From Didymodactylos carnosus (lineage: Eukaryota > Rotifera > Eurotatoria > Philodinida > Philodinidae), in contig CAJNOQ010003453.1 in NCBI GenBank assembly GCA_905250885.1, positions 1-20,240 on the forward strand: DNA of 20,240 nucleotides, given 5' to 3'. The notes beneath the pieces are model-generated. The model was not told the DNA's origin. It searched no databases and saw nothing but the letters and a program-made list of their open reading frames with translations. A program made the position numbers and the translations under genes. Positions 10,701-19,595 of this stretch are shown in pieces (position 1 is the first letter of the stretch; each line of letters opens with the position of its first letter).

Positions 10701-12046
10701 AAATTTGTCTTTACCGCAGTGGACTCTCGGAAAGTGGTCAGTTGTCGGTGGAAGTTCAAAACACTTTTATCTTAATCGAACACAAATTATCCTCTACTCA
10801 AATGGAAAATCGACACAAGTTTTCAAATTAACGAAATTACTACGCAATAAAAAACATGACGATTATTTAAACAATCAGACAACGATTCGTATTAAAGCAA
10901 AAGCATTGGAACACTGGTATGAGTACTGTGAAAATAGAGATTGAACTGTGATGTTGAATATTTGTATTTATAGCATATCAATAACATACTGTATCACACT
11001 GATATTTCGCTCGCACCTAGTTATCGATCTTTCGTTAGGTACGCGCTAGTTCAATACCAGTAGAATACATTTTTTTCTAGTATTTTTTTGCTTTTTACAC
11101 TCTAGTAACAGGTGAACAGGGTTGTCAAGAAAATAAATCAAGGCATCAACTGCAAAAAAGTGATACATCCTACACATTATTCAGTAGGTTAATTAAATAA
11201 CAAATATTTTGGTATCTTTTGCATTCAAACTCTATTCTACTTTCTTTTTCAGAACAACCAAACAGTAACTTTGATACTTCAACAGACCAAACGATGTGTC
11301 CACAAAGTGGTATTTTTAAATCGATCAGTAATTATCGACCAGTGATACAAATTTCAGCGTGTACAGGTGGGAGTGTATGGACATTATTAAATGGTTGTGA
11401 AAAACCGAATGAATTAACATTTACGACGACTTGTAGTCATGAAATAGTTCCCGGTAAGTTACTTTAGAAAATTTAAACTAGACAATAGTTGTTTACATAT
11501 TAATCCTTCGTTTAGATGTTCAAGTGATAACAGCCATTAAAGGCACTTGCCTAGCGACTTGGTCAGATAAAAAATTTCAAAGAACATTAGTCATATACGA
11601 ACATTCAAGATCTTTTTGTCTGGTAAATTTCTCAAAACAGAATAAACTGGTTATGAAAGAAAGGTTCAATTGTTTAGATTCATCCAACAAAAATTATGAA
11701 AGCTTCATGGATTCTCTATGGTCAAAGTTGTAACGATGTTCATTCTATTTATAATAATGGTGTAGAAAATGGTTTACATTATACAGGTATGAATCTATAT
11801 CTTATACTATAGTTTTATTGATTATGTATTTGGTTTTTCTACGTTATAGGACAGTGTACAACAACAAATAATCAACAGCAGCAACAAGTACCATTAATTC
11901 GTCTTAGTTCCAGAACCGATAATAGATCATCATCGTTGACTAGGATTAAATTTAATTATCTATTTATTGTCTCTGTTTTATATAGCTCACAAATGTATAA
12001 ATATTTTTGTTTTCTGTTTCTCATTGAGAAACACAATTCGCAATAA
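7360..12046 (+). CDS. Cysteine-rich surface/secreted protein of the DUF7042-DUF7045 type, about 11 exons, 5' end unresolved
   Basis: The function of this family is unknown. Working exons: 7360(or 7388)-7550, 8509-8576, 9398-9481, 10065-10217, 10415-10506, 10561-10916, 10974-11038 (uncertain), 11253-11453, 11516-11622, 11678-11786, 11850-12046; 1623 nt, about 540 aa. The first three exons give a Cys-rich module: CNLTYPLIGKWFQ, SKGTCIE, ARCKRCILFIQRH, then a cysteine-flanked DDPVDRIC...PLYTIF stretch. From memory this pattern is typical of DUF7044 in arthropod proteins. CP-and-cysteine exons (10065-10217, 11253-11453) and DV...C-x-A-x-W-S-D exons (10415-10506, 11516-11622) follow, resembling DUF7043/7045 and DUF7042. 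The C-terminus has TTTNNQQQQQ, a Ser-rich stretch and two hydrophobic segments (NYLFIVSVLY and YFCFLFLI), suggesting membrane or GPI attachment. No clear signal peptide is encoded at 7360, so an upstream exon is likely. Early introns are long (958, 821, 583 nt), later ones mostly 54-63 nt. The family call is from memory. Confidence 0.72.
7551..8508 (+). other. Intron of the cysteine-rich gene, 958 nt
   Basis: GTATGT donor and CTTTTCAG acceptor, joining GA|T in frame. It contains the AAT microsatellite. Overlapping opposite-strand frames near 7869-8139 look like chance. Confidence 0.65.
7676..7709. repeat. (AAT)n microsatellite
   Basis: A perfect trinucleotide run of about 11 AAT units. It lies in the first recognised intron (7551-8508) of the cysteine-rich gene and is likely to vary in length between individuals. 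Confidence 0.95.
8577..9397 (+). other. Intron of the cysteine-rich gene, 821 nt
   Basis: GTAAGT donor and TATTTAG acceptor, joining A|GT in frame. Apart from a poly-T run near 8770 and short chance frames, nothing is recognised in it. Confidence 0.7.
9482..10064 (+). other. Intron of the cysteine-rich gene, 583 nt
   Basis: GTAAGT donor and TTTTATAG acceptor, joining G|AA in frame. No repeat or internal gene recognised. Confidence 0.7.
10974..11038 (+). other. Candidate 65-nt exon of the cysteine-rich gene
   Basis: Exon 10561-10916 ends at donor TG|GTATGA. A 57-nt intron to acceptor TTTATAG (10973) would be of the modal size, and this stretch then reads open in the required phase (in after 2 bases, out after 1) to a donor at 11039, continuing into 11253. 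The donor GTACGC is weak and the peptide is hydrophobic and not recognisable. The alternative is to skip it and use a second acceptor at 11265, giving TG|T and keeping frame. Confidence 0.4.
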
Positions 12047-12047
12047 A
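12042..12047 (+). promoter_or_regulatory. Candidate polyadenylation signal AATAAA overlapping the stop codon
   Basis: The last codons of the cysteine-rich gene read CAA TAA, so the stop codon at 12044-12046 sits inside a canonical AATAAA. If used, the 3' UTR would be only some 10-30 nt. Confidence 0.45.
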
Positions 12048-12491
12048 AGAAGTAATTTTGATACAAAATGACTGACTAACTGCTACAAATACCTTCAGAT
12101 CAAATGTTATGTATTTCCATCTACTAGAAAGTATCATATATACAATAACAGACAATTTTCGTTTTATTTTAAACGAAATCAAGAAGAACAAAAAAGAGTC
12201 TAAAAATCATTTTAAAAAAAGTAAATAATGACAAAAACAATGATAAGAAGTAGCAGAAATCGAGAAATAAAAGTAGAACCGAAAATTATCAAATATAACC
12301 AAAAAGTCATGTCATTTTAACACAAGTTATGAAAATTACTCTGCTATTTTTCTAGATAAAATTGTGTATAAGAAAAAATCATTATATGATATCTGAAAAT
12401 AGTACAAAAAAACAGCAACACCCTATTTGTACAAGAAAAAAACATAACAAGGAATGTTAAATTTGCAGCGCAAGAAAAAAAAGCACGCAAT
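12047..12491. other. Spacer between convergent genes
   Basis: This 445-bp A-rich stretch separates the stop codon of the plus-strand cysteine-rich gene from the stop codon of OSTF1 and should hold both 3' UTRs. I see no further open frame or RNA gene in it. Confidence 0.7.
12157..12178 (-). promoter_or_regulatory. Candidate OSTF1 polyadenylation signal inside a short hairpin
   Basis: On the minus strand AATAAA occurs at 12163-12168, about 325 nt beyond the OSTF1 stop codon. It overlaps an 8-bp inverted repeat (TTTCGTTT at 12157-12164, AAACGAAA at 12171-12178) with a 6-nt loop. The hexamer alone is weak evidence in AT-rich DNA. Confidence 0.3.
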
Positions 12492-13586
12492 TTAATCTGA
12501 ATTTTCATCACCATTTTCTGCATCACGCTGTTTATAGTTAGAAAAAATAACTAAAACGAAAAAAAAAGAAAAGTCTTTATTTTTATTACTATAAAAAGGA
12601 ATTTTACCTTTGTCTTCTAAAATAGATCGAACGTCTGAATCATGTGTTAAATCAAGAGGCAACTTTCCATCTTGATTTCGAATATGTTTATCAGCTCCTT
12701 AAATAAAATAGAAATTGATAATAAATCTTCCATTAAAATATGAAAAAGTTAATTTTATCACTTACTATTGTCTAGTAATAACTGAACAATAGAAGGATGG
12801 TTTTTCCAACAAGCCAGATGAAGCGGGGTATCGCCTACATTATTCTAAATAAAAATAATAATAAATATTCACTATTAAATCTAACGTTTGTAAATGTACA
12901 TACTCTTTGATTAATCACTGAAGATGACAAAGGTAACAGTAAATTTACACACTCAGTATAACCACCGTATGCACCCCAATGAAGTGGAGTATTTCCAGCT
13001 TTGTCTAAACCGATTACTGAAGCCTAAACAAATAAACAACAATATAAAATCTATAAAAATAGACATTAATAATCACAACGTTTACAAACCTTATTTGCAA
13101 GTGCTTGTTGTAAAAATTCAATATTTCCTCGTTTTGCCGCGTCGTGCAAAGCATTCTCTAGTTTTTCCGTACTTTGTTCAACTAAAATGGAAATGATAAA
13201 GAGTAAAAACAATTTTTTTTACAAATCATGTTTTACCATAATTTTTCGGCACAAGACCACTTGTACGACTAGCGGATGTGGTTGCCACATACCAATCCTA
13301 GAGAAGTTAACTCAACTTCATTGAATGACTATCTCGACACAAAAAATGATTACTAACTTTATGTTTGACATCGTCGGTTATGTACAGTATATCACCTTCT
13401 TCAAACGATAATTCTTCTTTTGAACGTGCTATTTCCAAAATAGTAGAAAACAAACAGGTGACGAGAAAAATATAGAAAGGAAAAAATGTTTGTACCCGTA
13501 TAGTTGTATAACGCTTTTACAATCGACACTTGTCCGGGTTTTGCTGGAACCGGAGGTGGTGGTCTCGTAGCTTGACGTAAACTCAT
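12492..13586 (-). CDS. OSTF1: Osteoclast-stimulating factor 1 orthologue (SH3 domain plus ankyrin repeats), 8 exons
   Basis: OSTF1 is a small cytosolic adaptor that binds Src-family and cytoskeletal partners through an SH3 domain and ankyrin repeats. The spliced frame is 663 nt, 220 aa, against 214 in human. Exons: 13496-13586, 13358-13428, 13237-13297, 13090-13181, 12904-13023, 12766-12844, 12608-12697, 12492-12550; introns are 55-68 nt and phases agree throughout. In order: a proline-rich start (RPPPPVPAKPG); an SH3 domain at about 20-75 with ALYNY, KEELSFEEGD, W56 and GLVPKNYV; ankyrin repeats at about 82-105, 116-137 and 150-171 (ENALHDAAKRGN, NTPLHWGAYGG, DTPLHLACWK); and an acidic tail ENGDENSD matching the acidic end of other OSTF1 proteins. 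The start ATG directly follows a CAG acceptor-like site. The gene is convergent with the cysteine-rich gene on the other strand. Confidence 0.95.
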
Positions 13587-13602
13587 CTGTAATGATGAAA
13601 AA
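13584..13602 (-). promoter_or_regulatory. OSTF1: Acceptor-like site directly before the OSTF1 start codon
   Basis: On the minus strand the sequence reads TTTTCATCATTACAG followed at once by ATG. This fits either a 5'-UTR intron acceptor or a spliced-leader trans-splice acceptor. The sequence alone cannot distinguish them. Confidence 0.35.
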
Positions 13603-14099
13603 CAATAGTAGTTCCTCTGAATCGAAATGAAGGCCTAATTTATGAGATATTCTTTTAACAAGTTTCACTGTTTATTCTTACTATAGAAAACAAAAAGATA
13701 TTTCTAAAATACGTTATCATTCACTAGCACCGCCAAATTACAATATGATACAGCCAAAAGATAGAGTGGGTTGAATTTTCTCCACTAATAAATCTCTCAA
13801 AAAAGTCTGTAGATCTGTGGACAGAATGTATAGAAACATGAGTTGCACTGAAAATATCATATATCCATGAATATTATCGACTTTTTTTCAGATGTTAGTG
13901 TATGGTGATGTATTTACAAATATCCGAAAAACAGGATTTTGCCTTTGGTAATTATATATATTTTATCCATTTTTATCAAATAATAAAAAGTTTTGTAAAT
14001 GTAACAAAAATAACAACGAGAAAAAGCACGTAGAAAACAAATCAATGAATAACGAGATCAACGTGCACAATAGCAGAACAAAAAATATATAAGTTATTA
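13587..14099 (-). other. Spacer between POLR3A stop codon and OSTF1 start
   Basis: AT-rich, 513 bp. It must contain the POLR3A 3' UTR and the OSTF1 5' region. A minus-strand AATAAA lies at 13671-13676, only about 85 nt before the OSTF1 start, which is late for a POLR3A end signal. A pyrimidine-rich stretch ending CATCATTACAG abuts the OSTF1 ATG and resembles a 3' splice site. No other gene seen. Confidence 0.6.
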
Positions 14100-17000
14100 T
14101 CATGATGTTGATGTTATTAGCGGCTGATGCATATCAATATTGTCAAACATAAGATTACGTCCTGTAATCGTACCACGATTCGGATGTCTGAAATAGAGAA
14201 ATGGGAACAAATTATAATCTTTAAATGATTAAAAAATTGTTTTACTTACTTATACAATAATTGAAACACACCAGTACCAATACGAATCGGAATACCCATA
14301 ATAATACATTCACTAACACCGGATATTGTATCTTTTTGTCCATGATAGGCAGCATCATATAAATGATCAATTGTACGCTCAAATGATGCCAACATTAGTA
14401 CACTTTCTTTCATTTTTGCCAGACCATTTCTTGTCATACCAAGTACTTCACCCTTATAAGTCATCAAATCAGCCAACAACATAACATGTCTGATATCAAG
14501 ACCAATTCCATGACTAGCCATTGTATACACAATTTCATTGATAATTGTTGTTCGTGCTGCTTCAATACCGAGACATCGATAGACTTCCATTGTGTTATTT
14601 GATGTTGTCTTATTTCCATTAACACCCATTATTCCCATAACATCTCTTAAACCTTCTCCTTCCACGAATAATTTGTATTTATGACCTTCTTTTTCTTCAA
14701 CACTGATAACAGCACGATCAACCGATGATATACCCTTATAAATAGTAAAATTAATGTATAGATAATCGTAATGTAAAATAATTTATGTTTACCTTGACAA
14801 CAACTTTTGGCAATATTTCTTTATAACGTTTAATTGTATAATATAAATTTGTTTTTAAAGTATCAGGAACATTTAATGTAATTGTAGCTGAATCGATGAA
14901 TGCCAACTGATTATATTTTATTTTTTTAAATTTTTTTTCACGAACAATCGCATCGATAACTGACATGGCTGTTATTTCTAATTTTAATAAACGTATACGT
15001 TCTAAATCTAATTTAATCAATAAATAACAATCATCTTGTAAATAAACTTCATCGATATACTGTGATATTTGACCTAAAAATGTTTTTTCAACTCGTCCTT
15101 TTACTCTTCTTGCCGAATCTTGATCGTGTTCTTCAATTAATGAAGCCGTAATCAATGGTGTACTTGGAATACGTACAGCATTTATGATTTCTTTAATACG
15201 TGGTACACCAAGTGTAATATTCATCGAAGCAACACCAGCAAAATGAAATGCTAAAATATAAATAAAAATAGATAACAAAAGCTTTTTTTATAGAGAATTT
15301 AGTGTACTTTTTAACGTCATCTGAGTAGCTGGTTCTCCAATACTTTGAGCACACAGAGCACCAACAGCTGTTCCCGGTTCCAAAATTGATCGTGCATATT
15401 TATCTTTACATAATTGTAGAAATTGATGGAGTTGTGATTTTGTACAACGTTCAATTTCAAATAAGACAGCGGCTAATCGACGTTTTTTCTTTTTGGATGA
15501 TATTTGTCGTCCACGTTCATCTTCTTCGTCTTTATCATCGTTTGTTAAGTGAAATTTTTCTCTATGTTGATTAACTTTGAATGATACATCTTGAATAAAA
15601 TCAACTATTTGATCTTTATACTCTTGTTTAATGAAATGATAATCATTGGTGACCAATTGTTGATTAACGTATTCTTTCATCTCATCGCCATTTAATGGCA
15701 TCTCACTATCATAACGATATTTTGAACGTACATGATTGTAAATTCGATCATAATCAACTGGTTGATCTTTGCCTTCTAAATAGATTGGATCTAATGAATC
15801 CCCACCATAAGAGAATTGAACAATATCATTGGTGCTTGTACGAATTGTCATATCATATTGACAGCAAAGATCTTCTAAACATTTAACAAGACGCCGTTGC
15901 ATGTATCCGGTTTCGGCTGTTTTGACGGCAGTATCAACAAGACCTAAAAAACAAAGAAAACTAGTACAACTATTTGTTCAACAGATTCAATGACATTTTT
16001 ATACTACCTTCTCGTCCACCCATCGTATGGAAAAAAAATTCGGTTGGACTTAATCCAGAATAAAAACTATTTTCAACAAAACCTTTTGCTGCCGGAATCT
16101 TTGCTAAAAAAGACAATGAATTTTACTTTAATTACAAAAAATGACTATGATCTTTCTCTTTTTCCATTTTTTATTATAAATGCATACAGAAAATCCTGAT
16201 AATTTGTGCGCTAATTCAATGTTTTGATTATACCTACAAAATACAAGGAGAAAAAAACTTAAATTGTTACTTACAATGTTTCTCAAAATGCGGCAATGAT
16301 CGATCTTCAAAACCATTGGGAATACGCGAACCACTAATTGCTTGTTGTCCAACACAAGCAACCATTTGAGATATATTAATAAACGACCCTTTAATATAGA
16401 TAACAATCAGAATATTACACGCGAAGGCTAAGCAACGTTACCTTTTGAGCCACTAATAGCCATAATCAACGGACTGTTACTGGTGCGTTGTAGTTCATTT
16501 AAGCACAAATTACCAGCTAATTCACGCACATTTGATAATTCTTTTAGAATCAATGCCTAATGGATAAGAAAAGTGCATATAATTTTGAAAAAATTAGTGA
16601 AGTGCATTAGATACCTCAAGCGTTTCTTCTGGTGAGAACCCCGGTTGACATTGTAATTTTCCTTCTTGTTTTTGTCGAATATATGAACTACATTTTGTAT
16701 AACCTTCGGTAACAAGATCGCGTTTTTCTGTCATTAATTTCTCACCCGGTGTTACATCAATCAAACCAATGGAAAAGCCACGATTCACTAATAAGGAAGA
16801 TAGAGTATATTTACCATCGGGAGGAAAATGTGTGTAAAAACATACTCAAATAATAACTTGTTAAACGTGCCAAGCGTGCCATGGCCGTCGCTGCTGCCGC
16901 TTCAGAACAATCACGTAATAACATATAGAATACATTTGTTTTTCCATTTGCGCCTAATACACTTTTATCAACGCACCCAAGCAGAAGTTTACTGTTCCGT

Positions 17001-19595
17001 ATGATTATAACTAGAATAATCATATGATAAGATTAACTGTGTGAAGAATGAATCAGATTTCTTCCTTTTTTTACTTACATCCATCATTTGGGCAAAGATC
17101 TTCGGTTTTACCACAATAAGCTTTTCCTTTCGCACGTAAATTTATTACATCCTTACAATTATTATTCAATTTCAGAACGAGATTAAATAATTGTTTACCC
17201 GTCCACAGCTGACATGGCTAAAATATAATAGACAAAATAACACATTATTATCTCTAGTTTTATCATATCACATACTTTGAAAATAGTTGGCGGTGGCAAG
17301 CGAATTTTTTCATATTCATCTTTATTTGTGAGAATCCATACTAATAACTGACATGCTTTTGATCGGTCGAAGAATACATCCCTTTGTGTTAGAAGATAAG
17401 CACCAGTTAGAAAATCTTGGGTTGCTCCTATAATCATTTCGCCATTACGTGGAGTGACAAGATTTGATTTTGTCTGTAAAATAAAAATGATTGATCATGC
17501 TTTAGTTTCCTTTTAGGATAGTAAACCGCCGCTTACCTACCCCCATTAATATTAGAGCTTCAGCTTTTGCTTCTTCTGTTTGAGGTAAATGTAAATTCAT
17601 TTCATCTCCATCAAAATCAGCATTAAAAGGTGAGCAAATACATTCATTGAAACGAAATGTTCGATGTGGCATAACTCGAGCAAACAATGCCATGATACTC
17701 AAACGATGTAACGATGGTTGACGATTAAACAAGACGACATCACCGTCAATCAAATGTCTCTCAACAATATCACCCACCTGAAAAAAATAACAAGTAAAAT
17801 CAAGTATGAATAGCAAAATAAATCGAGACTCACACGCAGTTTTTGAGCTATTTCATTTCTATCACCGTATTTTAAAAACCTTTTATGTTCATTCGCTTTT
17901 TGAATCACAAAATTGGCACCGGGATGTACATCTGGTCCATTGCGTACAAGCTGACGAATAAATTCTAAATTTATTTTATTTACAATTTCCGGATAGGACA
18001 TGATTTTTGCTACGTGAATAGGAACGGCGACCTAAAACATATTCGCAGTTTATATGGTGAATTTTAAGGGTTTTTTTTCTCGATAAAGCTACCTCATCAA
18101 TGCGGAGATTTGGATCTGGCGATATGACTGTTCGTGCACTAAAATCAACACGTTTTCCCGATAAATTACCACGAAAACGTCCTTGTTTGCCTTTTAGACG
18201 CTGTGCAAATGATCGAATCCATTTTTTTGGTTGCATATGTGCCGGTATTCCAGATATACTGCTATTTATATACAACGCACACTGCAGTTGCAAAAAATCC
18301 CATTCTTCAACTAGTTTATCCATTTTAACACCGTTTAAACGATTTCGTTGTATAACGTCATTCAAAAATATAATTTCACTCAGTTTAATGGTCAGATCAT
18401 CCTCGTTGCTAAAAAGAATCAATAGTTTATATACTAAACTTCAGTGAAAAATGATAAAATACTCACGTTCCTTGACGAAAATCTGATTGCACTGTTGGAC
18501 GAATACATATGGGCGGTACTAATATTCTCGATAGTAAAAAATCTCTTGGATGCACAATAGATTCATCAATAAGTAATAGTGGTAGATCCTAAAACCACAA
18601 GCTAAACGTAAAAGTAAAATAATTCGAGAACAAATGTATTTTTACCTCTGTTGGTATACGCTCAAATAATTCTAGAACCCGAACAGGATTGAGTATTTCT
18701 GTATAAGAATTAATTAGTGATCCTACATCAGGCATCGTTTGTTTGGCTGAATGGAACGCTTCATTGATATTCGTTAACGGACCAGATTGACGTTTTTGAC
18801 TACGATATTTATCATGGGCTATTTTTAATAATGCACATTTCAATACAGCTCCTACATAAAAAAACTGAAAAAATATTTGTTGAACTTCACAGAAATCTAA
18901 AACTCTTACCATTTAATTCACCACACGACGGACATAACGTTGTTTTCTTTGCTTTTTCATGAATTTTCTTTCTTAAACCTTTTTTTTGTAAATATGATAA
19001 TACTGGTCGACATAATGAACGTTGAAATTCTTGTTTAATATCTTTTTGTAACATAACACGAGAGCATTTCTTCGAAAAAAAATAATCTATATTAATTGTT
19101 CATCACAAGTTAACAATATCTTTCTATGAAAGCTTACTTTACAGATTGTTTGTAAAACAACAATGATTGATCGAAAAAATCCAATATGAAACACTGGTAG
19201 TTGTAAATCAATATAGCCAAAATGACCAAGACATTTATTTACATCTTGAAAACATGTTTCACACGTACGATTAGCACCGCAAACACCCTGAAAGAAAGAA
19301 CGATTAATGTTTTCAATGAGTAGTTTATAAAGATGTTAAAGGCTTACCAATTTTGGATCAAGTACTCCAAACTGACACGGTTTTCGTTGTGCATCTTGTG
19401 TATAAAGATTTTTACTAACAACATGAATATGTGCTTCTTTTTGCATTTGCAACGACGAAAAGGGCGCAAACTGGATCTGGCTTCTGCAAATACATACACA
19501 AATAGAGTATTTAAAATTTTTTCAAACAAAATTTTCGAGAAGATAACTTACATAACCTTGCCAGTTTTAACGCTGCGATATTGATTTTTTACCAT
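14100..19595 (-). CDS. POLR3A: DNA-directed RNA polymerase III subunit RPC1 (largest, catalytic subunit), 20 exons
   Basis: This subunit forms, with RPC2, the active centre of nuclear RNA polymerase III, which transcribes tRNA, 5S rRNA and U6-type genes. The spliced reading frame is 1411 codons before the stop is counted out (4236 nt, 1411 aa), close to the roughly 1390 aa of the vertebrate protein. Visible motifs: clamp zinc ligands C69, C72, C79, H82 and C109, C112, C156, C159; NRQPSLH at 462-468; the invariant Mg-binding NADFDGD at 496-502; the bridge helix at about 845-877 ([27 protein letters not shown]); and trigger-loop QSIGEP at 1056-1061. The protein ends in a short PLITSTS tail. The start ATG (19593-19595) gives MVKNQYR, matching the family start. 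An acidic-then-basic insertion lies at about residues 991-1012. It looks intact, with no frameshift. OSTF1 follows 513 bp downstream on the same strand. The identification is certain; a few exon edges rest on phase alone. Confidence 0.97.
14100..19595 (-). other. POLR3A: Exon map of POLR3A
   Basis: Coding exons, in order: 19552-19595, 19348-19483, 19138-19287, 18910-19069, 18646-18851, 18467-18588, 18093-18408, 17834-18031, 17541-17777, 17276-17473, 17079-17217, 16846-17010, 16615-16787, 16442-16556, 16275-16388, 16008-16103, 15308-15943, 14793-15250, 14250-14734, 14100-14187. Every intron is GT-AG and every junction keeps frame. Eighteen of the 19 introns are 53-68 nt; intron 15 (16104-16274) is 171 nt. 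Weakest signals: donor GTACAC after exon 17 and the poorly pyrimidine-rich acceptor of exon 15. Both are fixed by protein continuity across the junction (TLK-TFHFAG and GSK-GSFINI). Confidence 0.9.
17604..17624 (-). other. POLR3A: Catalytic NADFDGD motif of RNA polymerase III
   Basis: These seven codons of exon 9 read NADFDGD (residues 496-502). In all multisubunit RNA polymerases the three aspartates bind the catalytic Mg ion. All three are present, so the enzyme should be active. Confidence 0.97.

Noticed and set aside
10705-10944. Stop codon at 10942-10944 as the true end of the cysteine-rich gene
   Set aside because: A GTATGA donor precedes it at 10917 and the cysteine modules clearly resume at 11253 in the same family pattern, so the stop is taken to be intronic.
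11516-11733. Reading through 11622 to the stop at 11731-11733
   Set aside because: A 55-nt intron (11623-11677) fits modal size and matches the corresponding exon end at 10506. After it the frame continues through 11786 and 11850-12046 to a plausible hydrophobic C-terminus.
15386-15886. Plus-strand frames of 62-63 codons
   Set aside because: Shadows of POLR3A exon 17.
18100-18447. 115-codon plus-strand frame
   Set aside because: It is antisense to POLR3A exon 7, whose minus-strand protein is highly conserved; the open frame is a shadow.
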